Shown piece by piece: positions 29,117 to 36,755 of a stretch of DNA of 64,000 bases. The position numbers and the translations under genes were made by a program. The stretch's first letter is position 1, and the number at the start of each line of letters is the position of its first letter. A model generated the notes under the pieces. It was not told where the DNA came from. It did no database searches and saw only the letters and a list, made by a program, of their open reading frames with translations. Origin of the DNA: Actinoplanes solisilvae (GTDB lineage Bacteria > Actinomycetota > Actinomycetes > Mycobacteriales > Micromonosporaceae); the NCBI RefSeq assembly GCF_003999975.1, contig NZ_RJAC01000022.1:62001-126000 (forward strand), given 5' to 3'.

Positions 29117-30355
29117 TCAGCGCGCCGACACGAGGCCGAACGTCGATGGGCTGACCGACGGGAAGACTCCGGACAGCGAGCCGACACCGCAGCGCTTCTG
29201 CAGGATCTCGCCGATCACGGCCCGGTAGTCGGTGGTCACCGCGAGATCGCCGGCCACCAGCGCCGACGGGGCCAGGCCGGGCCACTTGGCGTATACCTTG
29301 CCGCCCTTGACCCCGCCGCCGAGCAGCAGCATCGCGTTGCCGTAGCCGTGGTCGGCGCCGCGCGAGCCGTTCTCGCGCACCCGCCGCCCGAACTCGCTGA
29401 TCGTCAGCAGCGTCACCGAGTTCATGGCCTCCGGTCCGAGGTCGGCCGCGAACGCCGCCAGGGCCGTGGCCAGCTCGCTCAGGTTGTCGTACATGCGCTG
29501 GCCCTTGACCGCCGTGCCGAGACCCTGGTGCATGTCCCAGTCGCCGCAGTCGACGGCCGCGGTCGCCAGCCCCACCTTGGCCTTGATCAGCCGTGCGACG
29601 TCGCGCAGAGCAGCGCCCAGTTCGGTCTCGGGATAGGTCGCCGCCGGGGTGTACGGGGTCGCGCGGACGGACGCGCTGGCGGTCAGCGCCTTGTCCGCGG
29701 CCAGAGCCGGTACGGCCAGCATCGGGGGAGCGTCGGCGTACATGGCGCGCAACGCCGCCGCCCGGGGGCGTTTGTCCGAGTCACCGGCCAGCGTGAATTT
29801 GTCGATGGAGGCCATCGAGACCGACGCCGCGGGTCCTGCGAGGAGCCGGTCGGGCATGGCGCCGCCGACCGAGACTCCCGCGAGCGCGCCGGTCGCCCCG
29901 GTCTCGCCCAACATCCTTCCCAGCCATCCCGTACGGGTCGACGTGCCGGGCGCCGCGTTCTCCATCGCCTCCATCGCCGCGAAGTGCGAGCGCGTCTGAT
30001 TCGCCTGCCCGACCGCGTGCACGCCCGCCAGCCGGCCGCTCTTCCACAGCGGCAGCAGCGGGGCGAGCGCCGGGTGCAGCCCGAAGCTGCCGTCCCCGGC
30101 GATCACCTGCGCCTTGGGCACGCCGATGGCCGGGCGCGCCTTGTAGTAGTCGGGGTCGCCGATCGGGGCCAGCGCCGAGAGCCCGTCGAAGCCGCCGTGC
30201 AGCGACAGGACGACGAGCGTGTCGCCGGTGTAGCCGGGAGCGGCGTACGCGAGCTGTGTCGACACTCCCGCCCCGGCGAGCCCGGCGAGCCCGGCCGCGC
30301 CGAGCAGGCCCCGGCGGCTGATGTGCTTTTCGCCGCAGTCGAACAACGATCTCAC
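29117..30355 (-). CDS. Tat-exported DUF1501 protein
   Basis: 412 residues from a GTG start overlapping the stop of the DUF1800 gene (GTGA). A twin-arginine signal (SRRGLLGAAGLAGLAGAG) at about 14-38 precedes an alkaline-phosphatase/sulfatase-like fold: LVVLSLHGGFDGLSALAP near the start, FGRRVRENGSRGADHGYGNAMLLLGGGVKGGKVY near the end. DUF1501 proteins nearly always accompany DUF1800 proteins and are exported. Their reaction is not established. Confidence 0.92.
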   Translation of the reverse strand: MRSLFDCGEKHISRRGLLGAAGLAGLAGAGVSTQLAYAAPGYTGDTLVVLSLHGGFDGLSALAPIGDPDYYKARPAIGVPKAQVIAGDGSFGLHPALAPLLPLWKSGRLAGVHAVGQANQTRSHFAAMEAMENAAPGTSTRTGWLGRMLGETGATGALAGVSVGGAMPDRLLAGPAASVSMASIDKFTLAGDSDKRPRAAALRAMYADAPPMLAVPALAADKALTASASVRATPYTPAATYPETELGAALRDVARLIKAKVGLATAAVDCGDWDMHQGLGTAVKGQRMYDNLSELATALAAFAADLGPEAMNSVTLLTISEFGRRVRENGSRGADHGYGNAMLLLGGGVKGGKVYAKWPGLAPSALVAGDLAVTTDYRAVIGEILQKRCGVGSLSGVFPSVSPSTFGLVSAR

Positions 30356-31869
30356 CTCAACTGGAATGACGGCGCGTCGAGGACCAGCGCGATCAGGTAC
30401 GGCGCGTGGCCGGCGAGCGACTTGTCGGATGCGGTCAGAGGACTGGTCGGCAGCTTGCCCGCGACGCTGAGCACCGCGGCGGTGTGCCCGGCTGGCAGCT
30501 TCGCCCCGATCAGGCGCGTGGCCAGGGCGTCGACCAGGGCCCCGTACGTGCCCGGAAGAGCCGGGACGAGCGACTTGAGCAGGTCGGTGGGGCGGGTGAG
30601 CTGGCTGGGGTACCAACCGGCGGCCAGGTTGAGGTGGTTGTTGCAGCGCATGAGGAAGCCGGACGGCGACGCCCATGCGGCGGCCACGTCGGGGAAACCG
30701 TTCGGCGGGCTCCACCGGTACGGCGCGTTGCCCGCGTTGACCAGGCCGTTGTAGAGCGCGTCCAGGGCCTTGACGCCCGAGGCCTCCGGTCCGAGACCGA
30801 GGGTACGGATCGTCGCGATCAGGTCCTCGAACGGCGTGCGCGACTTCTGCCCGACCGCCGCCGCGAACTCCGGCGAGGTGAACAGAGCCTTCAGCACGGG
30901 CTTGATCGCGGTGTCGTTGTCGAGGTAGATCTTGGCCAGCCGCGTCACCAGCGACTCGGGCGCCACGTCGGCCACGAACCGCTGGCACAGCTTGGTCGCC
31001 AGGCGCTTGGCCGTGGCCGGGTGCTTGGCCAGGTGGTCGGCGAACGCCAGCGACGCCGACTCGCCCACGGCCGCGGTCGCGTTGGCGTGCTTGAACCCGA
31101 GGATCTCCACCGCGCCGGTCACGTGGCGAGCACCCTCGTAGACGTACGCCCCGGTGCTGTCGACCGTCAGCCCGGTGAGCAGATTGGCCGCCGCGTAGAC
31201 GTCCTGCTCGCTGTAGACCAGGCCGACCGTGTGCAGCTCCATCAGCTCACGCGCGTAGTTCTCGTTGGGGTGGGCCTTGGTCGACGAGCGGTTGTCGAGG
31301 TAGGTGAGCATCGCCGGGTGCTTCATCGACGCCTTGAGCATGTCGGCGAAACGACCGAACGCGTGCTTGCGGATGACCTGGGTCTCGTAGTCGGAGCGGC
31401 TGTCCCACACCTGGCTCGACGGCGCGGCGATGTGCAGGTGGTTGGCCCAGAACGCGGCCGTGACCTCGAAGAGCTGCCGGTTGCTCCACGCGGCACGGGC
31501 GACCGCGGCCCGCCCGAGCTGCTTGAACGCGTCGTACGAGTTCTTGGCGATCGACGACCGGACGGTGGCGACGCTCGCGCCGGCCAGCGGCAGGCGGGCG
31601 ACCAGCTTGTCGCAGGCGGCGTCGTCGATTGAGGACGCGTCGAACTGCCGGTCGAGCCAGCCCTCGACGCCCAGCTTGCGCACCTCGGCCAGCGACGCCG
31701 GGGTCGGGCCGAACGTGGCGCGGCGCAGCAGGTGCGCGAACGGGTCGGCCGGCAGTAGCTGAGCCGGGGTGGTGGCGGCAGCGGCGGCCGGGGCGGCGGC
31801 GGCCACACCGGCGGCAGTGGCGACAGCGGTGGCGGCACCGGCGGCGAGAATCGTGCGTCGGGTCGTCAT
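30352..31869 (-). CDS. Tat-exported DUF1800 protein
   Basis: 505 residues. The ATG followed by TTRRTILAAGAATAV gives a Tat-type signal ending in an Ala-rich cleavage region; an upstream in-frame start would bury it. Family motifs are HLLRRATFGPTPASL, FWANHLHIA, MLTYLDN, NENYARELMELHTVGLVYSEQDV and KLCQRFVAD. It is first gene of a two-gene operon with the DUF1501 gene. The pair is widespread and exported; function is unknown. Confidence 0.92.
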   Translation of the reverse strand: MTTRRTILAAGAATAVATAAGVAAAAPAAAAATTPAQLLPADPFAHLLRRATFGPTPASLAEVRKLGVEGWLDRQFDASSIDDAACDKLVARLPLAGASVATVRSSIAKNSYDAFKQLGRAAVARAAWSNRQLFEVTAAFWANHLHIAAPSSQVWDSRSDYETQVIRKHAFGRFADMLKASMKHPAMLTYLDNRSSTKAHPNENYARELMELHTVGLVYSEQDVYAAANLLTGLTVDSTGAYVYEGARHVTGAVEILGFKHANATAAVGESASLAFADHLAKHPATAKRLATKLCQRFVADVAPESLVTRLAKIYLDNDTAIKPVLKALFTSPEFAAAVGQKSRTPFEDLIATIRTLGLGPEASGVKALDALYNGLVNAGNAPYRWSPPNGFPDVAAAWASPSGFLMRCNNHLNLAAGWYPSQLTRPTDLLKSLVPALPGTYGALVDALATRLIGAKLPAGHTAAVLSVAGKLPTSPLTASDKSLAGHAPYLIALVLDAPSFQLR

Positions 31870-31984
31870 GTCAGGCCCTTCGACGCGGAAGCCCGTCACC
31901 GTCGCGGCTGCAACCGTGACTAACGGATCCGCAATCCGCCCGCACCCGTACCGCGGGGACGAAGTCGGACGTACGCTCAGGCCT

Positions 31985-33028
31985 GTGGATCAGGCTGAAT
32001 CGGTACGCACCCCCGCCTCCTGGGTCGTCGTCGGTCTCGACAACGGCGGCACCTGCAACAACGCCACGGTTCTGGACGCGACCGGTCGATATCTGGTCGA
32101 CCACCTGGTCGAAAACCCGAGCATGGTCACCGACGGTCCCGAGTCGGCCATCGAGCAGCTCGCGGCGGCCTTCCACAACATCCTCGAGCTGACCAGCACC
32201 CCGGTGACCCTCGTACGCGCCGTCGGGCTCGACACCCCCGGCCCGGCCAGCGCGCACGGCGTCATCTCGTCGAAGGGCGCGACGAACTTCAGCCAGGTCT
32301 CGTGGCACGGGTTCGACATCCGCAGCGCTTTGGAGGCCCGCATCGGTTTGCCGGTCTTCTACTTGAACGACGCGAATGCCGCCGCTCTGTACGCGCATCA
32401 CCGGCTATTCGGCGCCGACGCGATGACCAGGTCGTCGGTAGCCGCGATCGTCGGCACCGGCCTGGGCGGCGGCGTGGTCGAGGCCGGCAAGGTGGTCAGC
32501 GGCGCCGCCGGCATGGCGGGGGAGCTGGGCCACGTGCAGATCCCGCTGCACGACGTGCTCGAGCCGGGACAGCCCGCCCCCGAGTGCAACTGCGGCTTCA
32601 CCGGTGACGTCGAGAGCATCGCCTCGCTCACCGGCATCAAGAAGAACCTGCTGCCCTACTGGCTCGCGCGCTTCCCCGATCACCCGCTGGCCGCTTTGCC
32701 GTTGCCGCAGGCGGCCAAGCAATTGCGATCGTACGGGGAGAAGGAGGACCCGCTGGCTCTGGCGGTCTTCGGTCAGCAGGCAAAGGCGATCGGCAAGCTG
32801 TTCACCATCGCGGCCAACTTCACCGATCCCGACGCCTACCTGCTCGGCGGCGGCGTGGTCGAAGCCGACCCCAAATTCCGCCAGTGGTTCCTCAACACCG
32901 TTCGCGAGAGCACGCAGCTACGCGCCGAGCAGCAGGCCGCGGCCACCTTCGCCCTGGTCGCCGACCTCGACATGGCCGGCGCGCGCGGCGCCGCCGTCGC
33001 CGCGCTGGAAGCCGTACAGAACGCCTGA
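31985..33028 (+). CDS. ROK family protein (sugar kinase-like)
   Basis: 347 residues from GTG. The phosphate-1 motif is VVVGLDNGGT, the phosphate-2 motif GTGLGGGVVEAG and the ExGH motif is GELGHVQIP. There is no N-terminal winged helix, so it is of the kinase and not the repressor type. The zinc motif is incomplete: the family CxCGxxGCxE reads CNCGFTGDVE, lacking the third Cys. Catalytic Asp is in YLNDANAA. The sugar substrate is unknown. It is divergent from the DUF1800 operon and stands alone. Confidence 0.88.
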   Translation: MDQAESVRTPASWVVVGLDNGGTCNNATVLDATGRYLVDHLVENPSMVTDGPESAIEQLAAAFHNILELTSTPVTLVRAVGLDTPGPASAHGVISSKGATNFSQVSWHGFDIRSALEARIGLPVFYLNDANAAALYAHHRLFGADAMTRSSVAAIVGTGLGGGVVEAGKVVSGAAGMAGELGHVQIPLHDVLEPGQPAPECNCGFTGDVESIASLTGIKKNLLPYWLARFPDHPLAALPLPQAAKQLRSYGEKEDPLALAVFGQQAKAIGKLFTIAANFTDPDAYLLGGGVVEADPKFRQWFLNTVRESTQLRAEQQAAATFALVADLDMAGARGAAVAALEAVQNA

Positions 33029-33042
33029 CCTCGCCGCGGGCG

Positions 33043-33069
33043 CAGGCCCGGCCATCAAGCGCCGGCCTG
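33043..33069. terminator. Hairpin between convergent ROK and VOC genes
   Basis: CAGGCCCGGC (33043-33052) pairs with GCCGGCCTG (33061-33069) with one bulged base and an 8-base loop. It lies 14 bases after the ROK stop and just before the VOC gene end. Confidence 0.6.
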
Positions 33070-33073
33070 ACGT

Positions 33074-33457
33074 TCAGCCGCCGGCCGGCTGGAACAGCTC
33101 GACCGGGTTGCCGGCCGGGTCGTCGAGGACGATCTGCCGGCCACCGGGGCCGGTGATCACCTCGCTGCGGAATACCACGCCCGCCGCGCGCAGCCGGTCG
33201 ACCTCGGTCTCGATGTCGTCGACCAGCAGGTGAATGCGGTTCCAGCCGCCCGGATGTGGCGTGCGCCCGTCGGGCATCGACCGGCCCGCCGAGCTGGCCG
33301 GGCCCGAGAGCAGCAACCGCAGGTTCCCGCGGAGCACATCGGCGAACGCCGGCGAGTAGTTGGTGTTCAGCTCGAAGCCGAGGTTGGTGGTGTAGAAGTC
33401 GATCGCGGCCTGTACGTCGTCGACGAGATAACGCACGTGCACGGTGTTGTCGGTCAT
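33074..33457 (-). CDS. Glyoxalase/VOC-family protein
   Basis: 127 residues in two beta-alpha-beta-beta-beta modules (VHVRYLVDDVQAAIDFYTTNLGF; NRIHLLVDDIETEVDRLRAAGV; ending DDPAGNPVELFQPAGG). Metal-ligand positions H/E are visible in both halves. It contains no cysteine, so it is not an ArsI-type C-As lyase. Its ATG overlaps the stop of the ArsR-ArsC fusion gene (ATGA), so it probably shares that gene's control. Confidence 0.88.
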   Translation of the reverse strand: MTDNTVHVRYLVDDVQAAIDFYTTNLGFELNTNYSPAFADVLRGNLRLLLSGPASSAGRSMPDGRTPHPGGWNRIHLLVDDIETEVDRLRAAGVVFRSEVITGPGGRQIVLDDPAGNPVELFQPAGG

Positions 33458-34248
33458 GACGCCTCCCTTGCGGGTTCGGTGGCGATGGTGTGCGACAGGA
33501 AATCGACGCGTCCGGCGATGTCGGCGGCGACGCGGTCGAACGCCGGCAAGCCGTCAGGGTCGGCGGCCGGGTCGGGGATGCTCCAGTGCGCGGCCGTCGG
33601 GCCGCCGGGGAAGTCGGGGCAGACCTCCCGGATCCGATCGCACAACGTGATCACCCAGCCGAAGTGCTGCCCGGCGAACTCGTCGAGGTGCTTCGGCCTC
33701 GCCGCACTCAGGTCGATGCCGTATGCGGCCATTGTGGTCACCGCGTGCGGGTGGATCGGTTTGGGCCGGCTGCCCGCGCTGAAGGTCGTCACCCGGCCGC
33801 CGGACCGCCGGGCCAGCAGCGCCTCGGCCATCTGTGATCGCGAACTGTTCCCGGTGCAGAGGAACAGCACCCTTGTGGATCTCGCCGTGGCCGGTCGGAG
33901 CCGGAACGCATCGGTCGGCGGTGGATCGGGCGGTGGGACGAGCCGCAGACCCGGGTTCAGCGCTGCCCCCGCCGCGGACAGCAGTTCGCCGCAGCGGGCC
34001 AGGTCGAGCCGGTAGTAGATGTCGCGCCCGTCGGCGGAGCTGCGCCGGGTGCGGACCAGCTCGGCCCTGCGCAGCAGGCCCAGGTGGTAGGAGACGAGGC
34101 TTTGCTGTTCGCCGACCAGTGCGGTCAGCTCGTGCACCTGCCGGTCGCCGCGGGCGAGCGCGTTCAACAGCCGCCACCGCACCGGGTGGGCCGCGGCCCG
34201 CAGGAAGACCGGCGGTTCCGGGTCGGCGACGTTCGGGTCTCGCCCCAT
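33454..34248 (-). CDS. ArsR-type repressor fused to a low-molecular-weight-phosphatase-like arsenate reductase
   Basis: 264 residues. Residues about 10-100 are an ArsR/SmtB winged helix (FLRAAAHPVRWRLLNALARG; LVGEQQSLVSYHLGLLRRAELV). The helix lacks the usual Cys pair; C86 is the only Cys in this half. A Pro-rich linker (104-112) leads to a reductase domain with the P-loop VLFLCTGNSSRSQMAEALL (C131, R137), and C203 and C210 in TLCDRIREVC as likely disulfide partners. The fusion would sense and reduce arsenate or bind a related ligand. A palindrome 12 bases upstream of the ATG (34261-34278) is the probable autoregulatory operator. Confidence 0.9.
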   Translation of the reverse strand: MGRDPNVADPEPPVFLRAAAHPVRWRLLNALARGDRQVHELTALVGEQQSLVSYHLGLLRRAELVRTRRSSADGRDIYYRLDLARCGELLSAAGAALNPGLRLVPPPDPPPTDAFRLRPATARSTRVLFLCTGNSSRSQMAEALLARRSGGRVTTFSAGSRPKPIHPHAVTTMAAYGIDLSAARPKHLDEFAGQHFGWVITLCDRIREVCPDFPGGPTAAHWSIPDPAADPDGLPAFDRVAADIAGRVDFLSHTIATEPAREAS

Positions 34249-34260
34249 TCACCGACAATA

Positions 34261-34278
34261 CATCAAATCATTTTGATG
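34261..34278. promoter_or_regulatory. ArsR-type operator, 7-bp inverted repeat
   Basis: CATCAAA (34261-34267), 4-base spacer, TTTGATG (34272-34278). ATCAA...TTGAT dyads are typical ArsR/SmtB sites. It stands just upstream of the fusion gene and includes the stop codon of the preceding membrane-protein gene. Confidence 0.7.
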
Positions 34279-34612
34279 GAAACTCGATCGGACGCCGGGA
34301 TCTGCGCAGCGCCAGCCCACCGGACACGGCGGCGATCAGCCCGAGCGGGATGCTCGCGTAGCCGCCGACGACACCGTTGCCGGTCCCCGGTCCGCCGTCG
34401 GCGGTGGCCAGTATCGCCAGGCCGGCGAGCGCGCCGACCAGGCCCGCGATCAGCGCGGCCCATGATCTGCGCGAAACGGTGGTGGTGGGGCGGGCCAGGG
34501 CGAGGCCACCGATGACGGCACCGGCCAGGGCGATGAGGGCGGCCGCGGTGGCCACGACGCGGTCGAGGGTCAGGGCGGACGCGTCGACAGTCGACGCGGC
34601 GGACAGCAACAT
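34268..34612 (-). CDS. Small membrane protein, three to four helices
   Basis: 114 residues, with GAGGAGA 5 bases before the ATG. Hydrophobic segments at about 22-42, 52-70 and 82-100 (RVVATAAALIALAGAVIGGLALA; WAALIAGLVGALAGLAILA; YASIPLGLIAAVSGGLALR), ending in RRSRRPIEFPSK. This is the common actinobacterial DUF6223-like layout, though I cannot assign it firmly. It is divergent from a two-component system 192 bases away and could be a target of it. Its 3' end overlaps the ArsR operator. Confidence 0.75.
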   Translation of the reverse strand: MLLSAASTVDASALTLDRVVATAAALIALAGAVIGGLALARPTTTVSRRSWAALIAGLVGALAGLAILATADGGPGTGNGVVGGYASIPLGLIAAVSGGLALRRSRRPIEFPSK

Positions 34613-34804
34613 GTCGTCTCCTCGGTGGTGAGGGCTGGTCTGCGTCGATCCTGGTCGTCCGGCCCCCGGCGGGCATCGTCCCGGCGTGGGCACTTCACGC
34701 TGCCGCGCTCGGCGCAGGCCGCGGAAGAAGTACCGCGTACGCAGCAGCCGGCCCTGCCGCGCCGGCGGGATTCGCTCAACGGTCCGTGCGACTAAGGTCC
34801 CCTC

Positions 34805-35962
34805 ATGGGGAGTGCGCGGGTCGGCGTCCGGGACGCGCTGGTCGCCGTCCGGGGTGCGCGGGGCGGCGTCCGGGACGCGCTGGTCGCCGCCGGGGTGGCG
34901 GCGGTCCTCGTGGCGGCCGGGTTGTCCGAGCATCGTTCGCCGTCCGGTTCCGGCCTGGTCGGCTATGTGCTGCTGGTGGCCGGCGGGCTCGCGCTGGTCG
35001 CCCGCCGGCGTGCCCCGGTCGCGGTGCTGGCCGTCACCGGCCTGTGCGCGGTCGGCTACCAGGCTGCCGGGTTCACCGTGTTCGCCACCGCCTACCTCGT
35101 GGCCGTGTACTCCGCGATGCGATCCGGGCACCGGGTCGCCACCGCGGTCACGAGTCTGCTCGTGCTCGTGTCGCTGCCCGTCGCGGTGATGGTCTCCGGC
35201 CGCGACGACGTGAGCGAGGCTCTCGTTCAGGCCCGCGACGTCCTCGAACTGGCCTGGCTGATCGCCGCCGCCGCGGCGGGCGAGGCCCTGCGTCAGGCCG
35301 AACGCCGCGCCGACGAGGCCGAGCGCACCCGTGAGGAGAGCGCCCTGCGCCGCGCGGACGAGGAACGGCTGCACATCGCCCGGGAACTGCACGACTCCCT
35401 GACCCACCAGATCTCCGTGATCAAGGTTCAGGCCGAGGCCGCCGTCCACGTCGCCCACAAACGCGGCGAGCCGGTCCCCGAGGCCCTGCTGGCCATCCGG
35501 GACGCCGGCCGCGAGGCGGCGCGGGAACTGCGCGCGACCCTGGAGGCGCTGCGCGAGGATGACAGGTCCCCGCCGCCCGGCCTCGACCACCTGCCCGGCC
35601 TGGTGCGGCGAGCCGGTGCGAGCGGCCTGCATGCGTCCTTGACGATCGAGGGGGAGCGCACCGAGGTCCCGGCCGCGGTGGACCGCACTGCCTACCGCAT
35701 CGTGCAGGAGTCGCTGACCAACATCGCCCGGCACGCCGGGGCCGGCGCCGCGTCGGTCCGGGTCACCTATGGTCCCGGCGCCGTGGTCATCAAGGTCGAC
35801 GATGACGGCACCGCCACCCCGCAGTCCCCACCGACACCCGGCGTCGGGCTGCTCGGGATGCGGGAACGTGTCACCGCCCTCGGCGGCGAACTGCGGGCCG
35901 AGCCGCGACGCGAGGGCGGCTTCACCGTGCGCGCCGAGCTCCCCGTGGACCGTACGTCGTGA
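34805..35962 (+). CDS. NarL-type sensor histidine kinase
   Basis: 385 residues. Four or five membrane helices in residues 25-155 lead to a coiled coil, a HisKA_3 dimerisation domain with H196 in HIARELHDSLTHQIS, and a C-terminal HATPase (IVQESLTNIARHAGAG; VDDDG; GVGLLGMRERVTALGGELRAEPR). The N-terminus holds an internal duplication (GVRDALVAVRGARG then GVRDALVAAG) reflecting a DNA repeat. Its stop overlaps the regulator start (GTGA). The signal is unknown. Confidence 0.93.
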   Translation: MGSARVGVRDALVAVRGARGGVRDALVAAGVAAVLVAAGLSEHRSPSGSGLVGYVLLVAGGLALVARRRAPVAVLAVTGLCAVGYQAAGFTVFATAYLVAVYSAMRSGHRVATAVTSLLVLVSLPVAVMVSGRDDVSEALVQARDVLELAWLIAAAAAGEALRQAERRADEAERTREESALRRADEERLHIARELHDSLTHQISVIKVQAEAAVHVAHKRGEPVPEALLAIRDAGREAARELRATLEALREDDRSPPPGLDHLPGLVRRAGASGLHASLTIEGERTEVPAAVDRTAYRIVQESLTNIARHAGAGAASVRVTYGPGAVVIKVDDDGTATPQSPPTPGVGLLGMRERVTALGGELRAEPRREGGFTVRAELPVDRTS

Positions 35963-36621
35963 TCCGGGTCCTGCTGGTCGACGACCAGCCGCTGATCCGC
36001 AGCGGCTTCCGGGCCCTGCTCGACAACGAGGACGACCTCGAGGTCGTGGCCGAGGCGGGCGACGGCCACGAGGGGGTGGCGCTGGTCCGGCGACACCGGC
36101 CCGACGTCGCCCTGCTCGACGTGCGGATGCCGCGGGTCGACGGCATCGAGGCCACCCGGCGCATCACCGCCGACCCGGCCCTGACCGAGGTGCACGTCGT
36201 CGTCCTCACCAACTACGGCTTGGACGAGTACGTCTTCGAGGCGCTTCGTGCCGGGGCGGCGGGCTTCCTGGTGAAGGACATCCTGCCCGAGGACTTCCTG
36301 CATGCCGTGCGCGTCGCGGCCCGCGGCGATGCCCTGCTCGCGCCGTCGATCACCCGCAAGCTGATCGACCGCTACGTCACCCAGGCCCCACCCGGTGATG
36401 CCCGAGCCGCGCTGACCGGGCTGACCGCTCGCGAGCGGGAAGCCGTGACCCTGGTCGCCCGGGGTCTGTCGAACGACCAGATCGCCGTCCGCATGGTGAT
36501 CAGCCCGGTGACCGCCAAGACGCACGTCAACCGGGCCATGACCAAGCTGCACGCCCGCGACCGGGCTCAGCTGGTCATCATCGCGTACGAGTCCGGCCTC
36601 GTTACGGCCCGCGGCGTCTGA
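35959..36621 (+). CDS. NarL/FixJ-type response regulator
   Basis: 220 residues from GTG. The receiver has D54 in ALLDVRMPRVDG and a Lys in FLVKDILPEDF. The LuxR-type helix-turn-helix is at about 155-215 (LTAREREAVTLVARGLSNDQIAVRMVISPVTAKTHVNRAMTKL). It pairs with the kinase encoded immediately upstream. Likely targets are the divergent small membrane protein or the secreted protease 135 bases downstream (inference from position). Confidence 0.95.
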   Translation: MIRVLLVDDQPLIRSGFRALLDNEDDLEVVAEAGDGHEGVALVRRHRPDVALLDVRMPRVDGIEATRRITADPALTEVHVVVLTNYGLDEYVFEALRAGAAGFLVKDILPEDFLHAVRVAARGDALLAPSITRKLIDRYVTQAPPGDARAALTGLTAREREAVTLVARGLSNDQIAVRMVISPVTAKTHVNRAMTKLHARDRAQLVIIAYESGLVTARGV

Positions 36622-36755
36622 CCCCTGAAGCCCATCCCCGGTGACACGTGTTTTACAAGAGATCGACATCTGTAGATATTGACGATCTCCTTCAGTAACG
36701 TCGCTGGTGCCGTCCGCGGCCGGGGGGCCACGGACGAGCTGAAGGGGGAAACCAG

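Noticed and set aside
33074-33457. VOC protein as the arsenic lyase ArsI
   Set aside because: The arsenic context suggested it, but the protein has no cysteine and ArsI needs a Cys pair.
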